Notes: generated by a model not told the origin, from the sequence alone. Shown: positions 20,517 through 33,580, counted from the first letter of the stretch. The stretch is 64,000 bases of DNA from Catonia carolina (GCA_035578175.1 JAQMRL010000002.1:81191325-81255324), one strand, 5' to 3'. Numbers and translations: made by a program.

Positions 20517-20640
20517 AAGGCCGGCCGCATTGGCGTAGTTGGTAACGTGCTCGCCTTTCATCATGCGGTCCTGGGTTTGAATCCCACTCAGGCACGGCAT
20601 ATTTTCATAGGTTACAAAAAATCACTTCATCCGTCATAGT
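20517..20640 (+). repeat. SINE family F head and partial body
   Basis: Plus strand: GGCCGGCCGCATTGGCGTAG (A-box region), GGTTTGAATCCC (B box) and GGTTACAAAAAATCACTTCA, then truncated. Confidence 0.8.
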
Positions 20641-20724
20641 AAACTAAATGAATTAATGTGAACAGTTAATGAGAAAAAGTGTCAGTTCTTACAGTTCAAA
20701 AACAAACACAATGTAAGGGAAAAC

Positions 20725-21308
20725 AGAGAAGTGGATGTCTTTATACAAAATAATATCCTAGATCATGCGCAAACAGTAAAATTTCTAGGAGTGTCACTAG
20801 ATAGGACCCTATCGTGGGATTATTACACCGATCAAATTTGTGGTAAAATACCATCTGGGGTATTTGCATTAAAACAAATTACCAGATTAAATGATAAAAA
20901 ATTGCTTATAGCAGCTTATTATGGTTTAATTTTATCTCATATCAGGTATGCCATATTAGTATGGGGTAATTCATCATGGAAAGAGTTTTTAAAATACATA
21001 AAAAAGCTATTAGGTGTATGATGGGAGTCAACCACCTTACCTCATGCAGATCACTATTTAAAGAGCTGCAATTGCTCACAGTTTCTTTGTACATTTTTCA
21101 AGTGATAATGTACGTAAAGAAAAATAACTTTTTACAGAATTTAGATGTTCACAACCACTACACAAGAAACAGAATCGATTATTATGTTGCTAATCACAAC
21201 ACTAAATTGTTTGAACAAAAAGCAACTTATGCAGGTAGAAAATACATCAATAAATTGCCTCAAGGTTTAACAAGTTGTGACAATTTAAGTCATTTTAAAA
21301 AAAGCTAA
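20725..21308 (+). pseudogene. LINE beta reverse transcriptase C-terminus, frameshifted
   Basis: C-terminal part of a jockey/CR1-like non-LTR reverse transcriptase. The first frame (20731-21021) has KFLGVSLDRTLSWDYYTDQI and YYGLILSHIRYAILVWGNSS, the conserved post-RT 'LGV.LD..L.W' and 'L.Y.I..WG' blocks. A frame change near 21000 is needed to continue with IHKKAIRCMMGVNHLTSCRS and the NHYTRNRIDYYV block (to 21308). The catalytic FADD/YADD part is missing upstream, so this is a dead 5'-truncated copy. Its 3' region contains a tandem duplication and the tail near 21660-21690. Confidence 0.8.
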
Positions 21309-21690
21309 AACAATGTTTGATTGATGAAACATTTTACAGTGTGCACGATTCCTTTCTAAATAGTCTTGATTGAAAAATATTTAACTCTTAATTAAACAAA
21401 TGTTGTGTACTATTTGATACAAAGGGGTTCATGACAAGCCTACTCAGTTAAGCAGTAGCAGGAAAAAATTATTGGTAAGTGATGAATTTATCATTGTGTT
21501 TGATTTTTTGATTTTTAATTTTGTGTGATATTTGATTCAATGGGGTTCATGACAAGCCTACTGAAGTAAGCAGTAGCAAAAACAATTTTTTGGTGGTAAG
21601 TGATGAATTTATTATTGGTGATAAACTTTCAGTTTATCAGTTTTATCTTGACATGTCCTATACTCCCACAAGGAGTCTCCTGGATGCAAA
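21309..21690 (+). repeat. LINE beta 3' UTR with tandem duplication
   Basis: Two copies of a roughly 120-bp segment carrying GGGGTTCATGACAAGCCTAC (21425 and 21541) and AAGTGATGAATTTAT. The family terminus ATGTCCTATACTCC...GGAGTCTCCTGGATGCAAAAAAA follows. Confidence 0.7.
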
Positions 21691-21693
21691 AAA

Positions 21694-21768
21694 ATACAGT
21701 TACACCCCAACGACGTCGCTAATGACCGTTGCATTTGATGCGACGTTAAATAAATAAATAAATAAACT
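21694..21768 (+). repeat. SINE family F type 2, 3' end only
   Basis: TTACACCCCAACGACGTCGC to an (AAAT)n tail, with no head. Confidence 0.75.
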
Positions 21769-22194
21769 TTATAGAGCCAGTCAAGTTATAAATATCTTTG
21801 TTAAAAGTAGATGATGGATTAACGGAAAATGAGGTGTTTTTCAATTTGTTTATACAAAGTTTTCTCGTTATAGAGCGGATCTGGTTTTTTTACACAGTGT
21901 GTTAGGTGGGCGATAATCGCGAATGATAATTGAACGTAATATGTAATACCGGGTGAATTTTAGTCGGTTTCTTTAATTGCAGACAATGTCCGGTGCGTTT
22001 GTAAAAGTGAAGAAAGCCGATCTGAAAGTGGTTCAGCCGGTTGCGGTTGTTGTTTTTCAAACCAGATAGAACAGTCATCACTCTCGTTTTCAACTTTGTC
22101 TAATTCTAAATTAAAAGAGAATGTTTCTTGTTTGTTTACACATTCGTTATTTAATTACATATAATAGTCATCATCATTATCATTATAACTTATT

Positions 22195-22369
22195 TTTATT
22201 TTTTGTTTAACGTCCGACTGTTCTGCAATTACTGCTAATGCAGACGGTGAAGGAAGGATGAAATGATTTTTGTAATGTATGAAAATATGCCATGCTTGAA
22301 TGGGATTCGAACCCAAGATCGCATGATGAGAGGCGAGCACGTTACCAACTACGCCAATGCGGCCGGCAT
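22195..22369 (-). repeat. SINE family F, body type 1
   Basis: Complete head GCCGGCCGCATTGGCGTAGT, B box GGGTTCGAATCCC-like, and the type 1 body. Confidence 0.85.
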
Positions 22370-23112
22370 CATCATATTTCTTATTAAGAGGAGTGTGTGT
22401 ATGGCTATCCTAAGCAATGTTAATGTTTGTACCTTTTTCTCACCAACCACTACACACCTAGAGCTACAAAAGGCCACTCTTTGGTACATAATTAGAATGT
22501 GTAGCATTTTATTATAGTAAGAATTCTGATTTTCACAATTTTTTTTAAAAAGAGAAATTTTTTCATCGAAAAAGGCACACAGCTTGGAACCGCAAAATAT
22601 TATTATCAACCGGTCACCAAAATAGCTATACGTTCAACCGATCTAACTTTTTAATTAATAGCCACTTTGTACCGGGCGACTGACTGGACTGGATTGGCCT
22701 GAAGGCAAACTTATACAAAAATAAAGAAACAGGCTGGTGATTAAGACGATAAGTGAAACCGCTGTGAAAAAATTGTATGTAATTTGAAAACAAAGAGGTA
22801 TTCTGAAAAGGAATGACCTAGTGTGTTACAACGTATATTTTATGACAATCCATTGTGACCGTAAGAAAATTGCATCGATAAACAACAATTCAAGTGAAAC
22901 ATTTCATTTCAACAGTTGTTATATAATAATAGGAGCTAACTAAACAACTCTTCATCATTTGTTTATTATTTAAATGATAAAAGCCTGTGAAATATTTTTT
23001 TCACGTAGTACAGAAAACAAAATTATCAACTATTATTTAAACTGTACCGTAGTACAGTATCTAATTTCCACACAGGGTGTAACAAAAATTAAAATTGTGT
23101 AATAAATATTAA
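22370..23112. other. Intergenic, no feature
   Basis: No gene or known repeat recognised; candidates for unique host sequence. Confidence 0.35.
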
Positions 23113-23114
23113 AA

Positions 23115-23305
23115 TGTTGTGAGGATTTGAATTCCTTTAAAAAGAATCTGAAAAATTACTTGATCGGTGAACCTTTTTATAGCGTACAAGAATTTCTTTG
23201 TTGATAGTAGTGATACATTGTGTGATTCTTATAATTATGTATTTCAGGTTTTATAACTGACATCTCCTATACTCCTCATGGAGTCTCCAGGGCGCAAAAA
23301 AAAGT
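23115..23305 (+). repeat. LINE beta 3' end, second copy
   Basis: Similar to 21285-21365 (TTTAAAAAGAATCTGAAAAA, then TTTTTATAGCGTACAAGAAT) and ends CTCCTATACTCCTCATGGAG plus TCTCCAGGGCGCAAAAAA. Confidence 0.7.
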
Positions 23306-24262
23306 ATGTCCTTTCTGCAGTGGTAGCTCCTTCCTTCAAAAATCTGGTGTGAAACACTCACACAACTTTCTCTTGCCAATGCAAATAATTAACAATAAAC
23401 CTAACATTATTAATAAAATATTAGAAATAAACAAAAAACTAACCTCAAAAAACATAACCTTATTTTAATCATGACAGAAAAACGCAAAATGAAAATCGAT
23501 CTCAGTTCGGCTTAAAAATACGGAAAATCACTCTTTCACGTTAAACTAGGCTCTGTAGAGAAAAATGCTCTAAATAAAAGTTGTTGATCTTTTAATTCCT
23601 ATAAATTTGATTATATAGTACACTTTTGTCGTAAAATCCATAGGCTACTACGGCCGAAATCTTAAAAAAATAGATTTTTCACACGTTTTCGTGAAAAAAA
23701 AAAACAGAAAATCGCTAATTACCGCTAAACTAAGCATTATACAAAAAATAATTTAAATAAAAGTTGTAGAATTTTAAATTATCTACAACTTTTATTGTAT
23801 AAATTTTTGCGCTAAAAGGCATATTAAGGCTGTAATCTTAAAAAAACAAGTTTTTTACGTAAAAACCGCCTGACCAACAATTTCAGCAAACATGGCGCCT
23901 ACCCTATCTTGTAGAGCATAAAAAATTAAGTAAACTAGGCGATTTTTTAAAAAATCGTACGACCAATTTTTGAGAAATTCGCAAAAAAGTGAAATTTACA
24001 TGAATAAACTACTACTTCCGGTTGACCAATTTTGATGAATATGTTCGTGTCAGATCCGATAGTGGTATGTAACTTAAGTTTCAAGTTTCAAGTCCGTACG
24101 ATGCTCCGTACTTGAGATATCCTGCACACACATACATACATGCACACACACACACCAATTGCTAAAAACATGTTTTGTTGGGTTCAGGGGATCTGAAAAC
24201 GTGTAGATCTGGTGAAGAGTGGATTAGTTAAAATCGACATGAAAACAAAACATTCCTTCTTA

Positions 24263-25228
24263 TACGAGGCGTGAGTAAGTACCGTTTTAAAAAAAAACAA
24301 GTAAAACAATTTTTTCAACACAATTTTATTTCTACATGAAAGCCCAAACTTTAAACTATTTTTCGACATAGTTTCCACCGATGTTCAAACACTTGTCGTA
24401 GCGGGTGATCAATTTGTCTATACCCTCTTCGTAGAAGGTTCCCGCCAACGAATGTAGCCACGACTCCACGGCAGTTTTCACTTCATCGTCGGTTTCAAAG
24501 CGTTGGCCGCCTAGCTCGCGCTTCACGTGCAGGAACAAATGGTAGTCAGACGGTGCCAAGTCCGGGCTGTAGAGCGGGTGATCGAACTGCTCCCAACGAA
24601 ATTGTCGAACCAAATGTTTGAGTGTCACCAGCGGTATGGGGTCGAGCATTGTCATGGAGCAACACAATTCCATTACTGAGCATTCCTCTCTGTTTGTTTT
24701 GAATTGCCCGCCTTAGTTTTCTTAAGGTTTTGCAATACCTTGCCGCATTAATGGTTTCACCTCTTGGGAGAAAATCAGTCAGCAAAACACCTTTCCGATC
24801 CCAAAAGACAGTGCACATGATTTTTTGTGCAGACATTGTCGTCTTGAATTTTTGTTTCTTCGGGGATTGCGTGTGTCGCCACTCCATTGACTGCTGTTTA
24901 GATTTCGGTGTGACATGACGGACCCAAGTTTCATCACCTGTCACAATTTTGTTTAAAAAATCCTCACCATCATCACTGTACCGTGTGAGAAAAGTCAAAG
25001 CACTTCCGAGTCTCTTGGTTTTGTGCACGTCAGTGGCGGGAACCTTCCACGAAGAGGGTATAGACAAATTGATCATCCGCTACGACAAGTGTTTGAACAT
25101 CGGTGGAAACTATGTCGAAAAATAGTTTAAGGTTTGGGCTTTCATGTAGAAATAAAATTGTGTTGAAAAAAAATTGTTTTACTTGTTTTTTTTTAAAAAC
25201 TGTACTTATTTTCTGAACACGCCTCGTA
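24263..25228 (-). mobile_element. Mariner-like element 2 with inverted 3' duplication
   Basis: Ends TACGAGGCGTGAGTAAGTAC and (reverse complement) TACGAGGCGTGTTCAGAAAA at TA targets (24261-24262, 25229-25230) inside family A. About 185 bp at each end are inverted copies of the 3' end of the element, including the last 30 or so transposase codons (minus strand at 24360-24450; plus strand at 25033-25124). The normal 5' end and N-terminal half of the gene are gone. About 966 bp. Confidence 0.9.
24360..25035 (-). pseudogene. Mariner transposase, DD34D type, frameshifted
   Basis: The minus strand holds the catalytic half of a mariner transposase: first Asp in VTGDETWVRHVTPKSKQQSM, EWRHTQSPKKQKFK, CTVFWDRKGVLL, second Asp in LLHDNARPHTA, then a frameshift (near 24650), and the third Asp in HPLYSPDLAPSDYHLF followed by the C-terminus DKCLNIGGNYVEK. 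Upstream of VTGDETW about 30 codons remain (HKTKRLGSALTFLTRY), then the frame runs into the inverted duplicate at 25035. This resembles SETMAR-type mariners. The frameshift plus missing N-terminus mean no activity. Confidence 0.88.
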
Positions 25229-25284
25229 TATTCATGTAGGCAAGAGAGTGTAAAAAACATTACAGAATTTCTATCCATTAGATT

Positions 25285-25419
25285 TTTACTTTCTCTTGCC
25301 TATATGAATATATAGGAAGGAAAGTATTGTTTTCATGTCGATTTTTCGAAATCGAGTTTTCACCGGATCTATACGTTTTCGGACCCCCTGAACCCAAAAA
25401 ACATGTTTTTTAGCGATTG

Positions 25420-25492
<73 letters not shown>

Positions 25493-26322
25493 CGGGTGTG
25501 TGCGTGCGTGCGTACGTACGTGCGTGCGTGTGTGTGTGTGCGTGCGTGTGTACAAAATATCTCAAGAACGAAACATCGTACGAACTTGAAACTTAAGTTA
25601 CATACCACTACCGGACCCGACACGAACATTTTCATCAAAATCGGTCAACCGGAAGTAGTAGTTTATTCGTGTAATTTTTCACTTTTTTACAATTTTCTCA
25701 AAAACTTATCCTACGATTTTTTTAAAATCGCCTGATTTACTATTTTTTTTATTCTCTACAAGATAAGGTAGGCGCCATGTTTGCTGAAATTCTCGGTGAA
25801 GCCGTTTTCACGTAAAGAAATTGTTTTTTAAGTTTACGGCTTTAATATGCATTTTAGCGCAAAGATTTATATAATAAAAGTTGTAGAGAATTTAAAATCC
25901 TACAACTTTTTTTCAAACATTTTTTCGTATAACGCTTAGTTTAGCGGTAATTAGCAATTTTCTGTTTTTTTCTCACGAAAACGTGTGAAAAATTGATTTT
26001 TTTAAGATTTCGGCCTTGGTATGCATTTTACGACAAAATTGTATATAATCAAATTAATAGGAAATTAAAAGATCTACAACTTTTATTGAAAGCGTTTTTC
26101 TCTATAGAGCCTAGTTTAGCGTGAAAGAGTGATTTTCCGTATTTTGAAGCCAAATAGGTCGATTTTCATTTTCCGTCTTTCACTCATGATTAAAATAAGG
26201 TTATGTTTTTTGAGGTTAGTTTTTTGTTTATTTCTAATGTTTTATTACTAATGTTAGGTTATATTGTTTAAATTACTTGCATTGGCAAGAGAAAGTTGTG
26301 TGAGTGTTTTACACCAGATTTT
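25285..26322 (+). mobile_element. Family A, full copy with long (TG)n
   Basis: Begins ACTTTCTCTTGCCTATATGA with the hairpin CCTATATGAATATATAGG, has an expanded (TG)n/(CG)n tract at 25422-25550, and ends TTGGCAAGAGAAAGTTGTGT plus TTACACCAGATTTTT. Confidence 0.88.
25422..25550. repeat. (TG)n/(CG)n microsatellite inside family A
   Basis: About 130 bases of TG, then CGCG and TGCG/TACG variants. This is the position where other family A copies carry shorter TG runs. The Thr-His and Val-Cys ORFs across it are artefacts. Confidence 0.95.
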
Positions 26323-27572
26323 TATAAATTAATTTAACGAGAAAATTCAGGGTAATGTAATATATTTGTCCGACTCCCTTAAGTTAGATTCTTGCGATTT
26401 GCGTACGTAATAAATATCATACAGATCCTAAGAGTGTCAAAGTGTGTAGAAGGATGCGGCGGTTGTTGACATTACGCGGTATAAACAATAAAAATAAAAA
26501 AGAAAGTTGAGTATCAGTTGTTATTCCAGTATGAAGGCCACAATAATATGACCGTGACTGTGATTTTCTTTAAACGTGAATTTATTTCACAATAAATAAA
26601 ATAAGACCGGTGCCAGGTGCGGTGTGTTAACTAGTTTCGTTTTAAATCCGTCCGTCCGTCCGACGAGTGACTAAATCTGGAGAAAGCGGGGGTTGATATT
26701 TATAAACGTATCTGTTGTGGGTAACATCGTTAAATCAGTTGATTGTAAAACTAGTTCCATTTCGGGACCGGTCTCTAATAAAATAAAATCCTCTACTACT
26801 TGCTAAACTGAACTAAACTAAACTAAGTGGACAATTTGTTAAAAAACAAAACCACATGCTCAACTATTAACTACCTACTGAATCCTATCGGTTTCACTGG
26901 ACGTTGCTAATTTCATTTCAACAACGTCATTCGTTTTTTACTTTTACTTTCCTTAATTATTTACTGCTGCTTCATAAAAGTTTATCGACGTGACGTTAAT
27001 TGCACCGATTACATCATACATAAATAATCCGTCTAAATTAGCGGACGTATTATTTTTAGTTTTTATCTATCATAAATACGTACCTACTTCAAACAGAAAG
27101 TTTACAAACTCGCGTGTTTAACACTTTTAAACCTGCACCAAAAATTAGAAGTCTACTGAAAACAAATTTTATATACATCGGTACGAGAAAAGGTAGATTT
27201 GAGGAGTTTGTTTAAACCTTCATCTTTGCTCTATGATTGTATTGTGACAATATCGAAAAGGAATGTGTGTTCGAGAGGTTTGTAGGGGAGGGGAGACTGA
27301 GAAATTCATAAAATGTTAAATAGTAAATAATAGAGTGACAAAGTAACAATAGAGTTAATTATAAAAGAATATTTAAAAAAGGCCGTGTATAATAAATAAC
27401 GTAGGGTCTTAGTTGTACAACTATTTATGTAGCACATTTTTTATTCAATTGTGATTTGTTTACACTAGTTAGATTTTTCCAGACCCATAAAAAGGATTTT
27501 TGTACTTTATTATTGCATCGTATCTCTCTGTCCTTCAAAAAATCTCTCTGATCGTCCAATATAAAGAGAGCC
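26323..27572. other. Longest repeat-poor stretch left of the retrovirus
   Basis: No coding frame above background, and only small runs such as TCCGTCCGTCCGTCCG (26646-26661). Candidate unique host DNA. Confidence 0.4.
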
Positions 27573-27599
27573 CCAAGTGCGGTCGGGGAGTTAGTATTC

Positions 27600-27985
27600 G
27601 TTTGATCTTTCTTCTTCTTTAAGTGCCGTGTCCGTGTCCTCCTAGAGCATTGGCGATCAGTCGCATGACCTTCACTCTGTCCACAGTCAACCGAAATAGT
27701 GTCGTGGTGCTCACCCCGTACTACTGGCGAAGGTTCCTAAGCCAGGACGTTCTCCTACGTCCGGGGCCGCGCGTCCCCTCTATCTTCCCCTGGATGATCA
27801 CATGCAGCATTCCATATTTCGGATTTCTCATCACGTGGGCAAAGTACTCTAATTTCCTTCTTTTTATGATATTAAGCACTTCTTTTTCTTTGTTTAGCCG
27901 CTGCATTACCACTTGATTCGTCACTCTGTCCATCCACGATATCCTCAACATTCTGTTTGATCTTTGACGAGTGTTTATTGCGTGT
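27600..27985 (-). pseudogene. LINE gamma reverse transcriptase C-terminal fragment
   Basis: The minus frame has NTRQRSNRMLRISWMDRVTN, KRRKLEYFAHVMRNPKYGML and GKIEGTRGPGRRRTSWLRNL, the characteristic C-terminal end of RTE/CR1-like LINE polyproteins. A different element from LINE alpha (low similarity beyond the common blocks). After a short frame-broken piece it ends near 27600. No RT core remains. Confidence 0.8.
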
Positions 27986-28132
27986 GCTATCGGTACGTTA
28001 AAAAAGGTCAACTATTGTTATACTGTCTTATTGTGTATGTGCATTGCGTATAATTTGTATGTACAATTGTTTGTGAGTAGTACTAAGTATTTAAGTTATT
28101 TATTGTATTGGCCTTCGGGCCAGCCCAGTTAG

Positions 28133-28383
28133 TCAGCTGGTAGAAAGTCACTATTATTTGTTAAGTAACACCGCTTGGGCAAGCGACTTTATATGGTGAC
28201 CAGTTGACAGCCATCCGTGAACAAACTCTACTGGGGGTCCCTGTTGAAACTCATGTCTAATGTCAGCTGGTAGAAAGTCGCTACTATTTGTTAAGTAACA
28301 CCGGTTGGGCAAGCGACTTTGTATGGTGACCAGCTGACAGCCATCCATGAACAAACTCTACTGGGGGTCCCTGTTCAAACTCA
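28133..28383 (-). repeat. Two tandem ~124-bp units (family I)
   Basis: Units start GTCAGCTGGTAGAAAGTCRC (28133, 28262) and end near CTCATGYCTAAT. The minus strand of each stays open over HEFQQGPPVEFVHGWLS and is followed by a GHHIKSLAQ-like block. A third unit lies at 29185-29315. Function unknown; possibly part of an unclassified retroelement. Confidence 0.75.
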
Positions 28384-28399
28384 TGCCTAATCCACTTCA

Positions 28400-29160
28400 A
28401 AAATACAGCAATACAGCTGTACTTCAAAAATACAGCAAAAAGCAGCTATCAAATTGGGTAGTTGTCAACAAAGCTAAAAAAAAAAAATATTGTATTACTT
28501 CATTATAATTAGTTTATTATTTATTTTGTAAATCTTTTAGTTGTAATACATATTTGTAATTGTAAACTTTAGTGTATTAATTATTTAATTTACCTAGATC
28601 CCGAAACGGACCTTAGCGATAAGTGTCACAATATTATTGGTATGCAAATGTTGGCAATGAAGCGTTATACAGAATACAATTACAGAATAGAATTATTTCT
28701 GTTATGTATTTAATCATCAAACATATTTATATAAAATTAAAAAAACAAGATAAAACAACAGCTATAAAAATGTATAAAAAAATTTTACAAAATAAATCAA
28801 GAGGAATTTATAAGTGGGAAGCAATTTGATATTATCAAAATATTATATTCCACATTAACAAAAAAAAAAAATCGTTGTTAAAGTATACATGAAACTCATA
28901 ATGACCTTATCTATAAATTTCTGCAACCACACAAATGGCTCACAATGCACGAAACAAAAAAACAACTTAACTTATGCAATTCATTTATATTATATATTTA
29001 AATTAAATAAAATGTACTTTTTAAAACAATCTCTTTTTTAGAAAATATGTATAATAAACAAGTTCAATAATAATCAAAATGGCAGCGACGATCAAACGAT
29101 TAAACTTATTGATTTGATTAAATTGCATGACACAAAAAGAATTTACACATTATGACAGAT
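28400..29160. other. AT-rich intergenic
   Basis: Low-complexity A/T with no gene supported. Confidence 0.4.
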
Positions 29161-29184
29161 CCTGCCTCCGGGCCAGCACAGTCA

Positions 29185-29330
29185 GTCAGCTGGTAGAAAT
29201 TCGCTATTATTTGTCAAGTAACACCGGTTGGGCAAGCGACTTTGTATGGTGACCAGCTGACAGCCATCCGTGAACAAACTCTACTGGGGGTCCCAGTTCA
29301 AACTCATGTCTAATACACTTCAAAATAATA
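29185..29330 (-). repeat. Family I single unit
   Basis: One copy of the 124-bp unit, with the same minus-strand reading (HEFELGPPVEFVHGWLSAG). Confidence 0.75.
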
Positions 29331-29403
29331 CAGCGAAAAGCAGCGATCGAATGGGTAGTTGTTAATAGTGTACAGATCCCGAACAAATAAAAGCTAAAAA
29401 AAA

Positions 29404-30436
<1,033 letters not shown>

Positions 30437-30627
30437 TATGAAAGATCCATTGGCTATAAACTTGTTAAACAATTTCAATATCTCTTAGGAGATTGGAAAT
30501 AATCCATCTTCTAGATTTAGTTGAAAGAGATTACATTTTTTTACTCCTTTAGAGCTAAGGTTTATGAAATAAAAGTTGTAAAGTAACAAAAATATTATAA
30601 TGTAACTATACCAAATCATAAACCGTA

Positions 30628-31952
30628 ATTTTTACTTTCTCTTGCCTATACGATTACATAGGAAGGAAAGTATTGTTTTCATGTCGATTTTTTGAATTCG
30701 CGTTTTCACTAAATCTCCACGTTTTCAGACCCCCGAACCCAAAAAACATGTTTTTAGCGATTGGTTTGTGTGCGTGTGTGTGTGAACAGATTATCTCAAG
30801 AGCAGAACATCGTACGAGCTTGAAACTTGAAACTTAAGTTCGGTACTTCCAGAAGACCCGACACGAACATTTTCATCAAAATTGGTCAACCGGAAGTAGT
30901 TTATTTTTAGTAGTTTATTCGAATAATTTTGAACTTTTTTGCGATTTTCTCAAAAACTGGTCCTACGATTTTTTAAAAATCGCCTAGTTTACTAAATTTT
31001 TTTATACTCTACAAGATAGGGTAGGCGCCATGTTTGTTGAAATTCTTGGTAAGGCTGTTTTCACATAAAAAAATTGTTTTTTTTAAGATTACGGCTTAAA
31101 TATGCATTTTAGCGCAAAAATTTATATAATGAAAGTTGTACAGAATTAAAAATCCTACAACTTTTAATTCAAACATTTTTTTGTATAACGCTTAGTAATT
31201 AGCGATTTTCTGTTTTTTTCTCACGAAAACGTGTGAAAAATTGATTTTTTTTAAGATTTCGGCCTTAGTATGCATTTTACGACAAAACTGTATATAATAA
31301 AATTTATAGGAAATTAAATGATCTACAACTTTTATTTTAAGCATTGTTCTCTACAGAGCCTAGTTTAGTGTGAATAGTGATTTTCCGTATTTTTAAGCCA
31401 AACAGGTTGATTTTCATTTTGCGTCTGTCACTCATGATTAAAATTAGTTTATGTTTATTGAGGTTAGTTTTTTGTTTATTTCTAATGTTATATTAATAAT
31501 GTTACGTTTTTTTTGTAATCCCTAATACTATGTGTACGTTGCAATCTGTTCAATTGAGAACAATAAGCAACCCCATGACCCAATCAGATGAGGATGATGT
31601 GTATGACGTGTAAATGAGGTGGTGTAGTCTTCTACAGACACACTCACTGAGTATGGTTAATTGAACCCCATCCATCAAAGTACACCAACAACCACTGTCT
31701 ACCATTCAAATCCGTATAAAAGTTATAACAGTATATCTCCGTATAAAAAAATTAATTGCCGTATAAAAAACGGCAATTAAATTACATAATCTTTACTAGG
31801 ATTTGAACCAGGAACCTTTGTCTCCGAAAATCAGCTGTTAAACAGCTGACTCGCGGCGACGACTTTACCTCTAGACCAACCCAGTGGGTAAATTTTTAAT
31901 TATCTGCATTGGTAAGATAAAGTTGTGTGAGTGTTTCACAGCAGATTTTTTT
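30628..31952 (+). mobile_element. Family A copy interrupted by SINE B
   Basis: Body 30633-31508, then a SINE B insert, then the terminal part 31890-31952 (GCATTGGTAAGATAAAGTTG and TTTCACAGCAGATTTT). Confidence 0.85.
31509..31889 (-). repeat. SINE family B inside family A
   Basis: Minus copy from TTTTTTTTGTAATCCCTAAT to the head CTAGACCAACCCAGTGGG. It carries an extra roughly 60-bp duplicated ACGGCAATTAAATTACATAA-type piece (31725-31790). Confidence 0.85.
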
Positions 31953-32041
31953 GTCATCCTTTCTTTACTTTCTTTAAATTTGCTCGTTGTATTTTAGTAT
32001 ATACTTGCAAATAAAGTTATTAAAGATAAAACAAGACTGAA

Positions 32042-32203
32042 AAATCTGGTGTGAAACACTCACACGACTTTCTCTTGCCAATGCAAATAATTAACAATAG
32101 ACCGATTTTGATGAAATTGTTCGTGTCGGGTCCGGTAGTGGTATGTAACTTAAGTTTCAAGTTTCAAGTTCGTACGTTGTTCCGTTCTTGAGATATACTG
32201 TTA

Positions 32204-32243
<40 letters not shown>

Positions 32244-32384
32244 ACAGACCAATCGCTAAAAACATGTTTTGTTGGGTTCAGGGGTCTGTTTAGGTGTATA
32301 TTCGGGTGAAGAGTGTATTTGTTAAAATCGAGATGAAAACAATACTTTCCTTCCTATATATTCATATAGGCAAGAGAAAGTAAA
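32042..32384 (-). mobile_element. Family A internal-deletion derivative (343 bp)
   Basis: Retains both termini (TCTGGTGTGAAACACTCACA; TATAGGCAAGAGAAAGT) and the (CA)n, but about 0.65 kb is deleted at AACAATAG/ACCGATTTTG near 32100. Confidence 0.85.
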
Positions 32385-32386
32385 AA

Positions 32387-32746
32387 GCAATCATCATTGC
32401 TTTAAATTTTGATTTACTCATTCGAGCGTTTTTGGCTCTCTGTGAATGAAGTTATGAATGATAAAAAAAAAATGATACAGATAAATAGGTAAATAAATAT
32501 AAATTGTGAACGACCACAATAAAAGTGAATTAAGAGCTTCACACGTTGAGGAGATGACTATAATAATAAAATTCTCTCAGTTGCTATAAAAGTTTATAGC
32601 GTCAGTTTGTTTAGTAGCCTAGCCTAATTAATCCGTTTTATAACGGCAATTAAATTACATAAACTGTTGTAAAATTTAGCGTAATGTGTGAGGTATAAGC
32701 CTAACAAAACAAACACACCATTAATGTTAGACTACATACAGTTGAG
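32387..32746. other. Intergenic, no feature
   Basis: Nothing recognised. Confidence 0.35.
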
Positions 32747-33090
32747 CCGTTGGTAGTTTGCTCCTACTGTCTGTCAACAAACCAAAGCCACCTACTACAG
32801 GGTGCACGCTAGAGTCCGCGACTTTATAGATGTCGAATTCCTATTAAGTTAACTATGTTGTAAATTATAAGTAGGTACTTAAAGTACTAAAAACATCAAT
32901 CACGATATTATGTAGGCTCAACAATTTCATTTATAAAAATACTTTTAAAAGTATTGTTGTATTTAAATACTTTTGAAAGTATTTAGTTGTTACTTTTTAA
33001 TCAGCGTGTACACATTTTGATATAATGCGGATGCTCAGTGACGTCATTATTTGTTTACATTAGGAGCAAACCAAGAGAAGCTGGACTGTA
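32747..33090 (+). mobile_element. MITE family G, copy 2
   Basis: TACAGTTGAGCCGTTGGTAG to CTGGACTGTA, with the same internal palindromes. No long flanking duplication visible here. Confidence 0.8.
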
Positions 33091-33469
33091 CACAAGAAAG
33101 TGGTCTAAATAAAACAGATAGATGTTACTTTGTATGGTGTTCCGCTAGACATGCTCTCTATGTTCACCAATCACCAGACACCGCATCGTTAACAATTACC
33201 ACAACAAATTAAACAGCTATCAAAATTTGCACAAGACATGATAAATAAAAAGTAACAAAGTTACGCAAGTAATAGGCCTATGTTTACTATTCGAATGAGT
33301 GTCGACGTTTTAAAGCAAAGGGAATTTTAGTTTTTTTAAAACTTAATTTTTTGATTAAAATAATTTTTTCCACGTAATTTAATCTGTTTTTGGTTGATCT
33401 CGGTCTGAACTATTGAAAAACATAAAGAACTGAAATTCAAAATTTTCAGTTAAAATCATCATACAGTCT
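33091..33469. other. Intergenic, no feature
   Basis: Nothing recognised. Confidence 0.35.
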
Positions 33470-33580
33470 CGCCTTAAATGCTCCAGTCATTATAATTGGG
33501 TGACCATGTGATAAAAGAGAGAGAGAGAACTAGCAGATCGAGTGCACTCCACCTGCCTGTTATGGGCAATATTTTAAATA
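33470..33580 (-). repeat. Retroposon family D 5' fragment
   Basis: ATTGGGTGACCATGTGATAA and CTCCACCTGCCTGTTATGGG blocks. Confidence 0.6.

Larger units (their letters stand above)
23336..25258 (-). mobile_element. Family A copy interrupted by a mariner
   Basis: Minus copy starting AATCTGGTGTGAAACACTCA. The end is split: ATTCCTTCTTA before and TATTCATGTAGGCAAGAGAG after the mariner at 24263-25228. Confidence 0.88.

Noticed and set aside
25286..25735. Several His-Thr or Cys-Val repeat ORFs (also 30129-30502 and 39754-40048)
   Set aside because: They are translations of the (TG)n/(CA)n core of family A in different frames; no start context or conserved protein.
28133..28383. CRISPR-like array (repeated units)
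   Set aside because: Only two long direct units without spacers, in a eukaryotic transposon-rich context.
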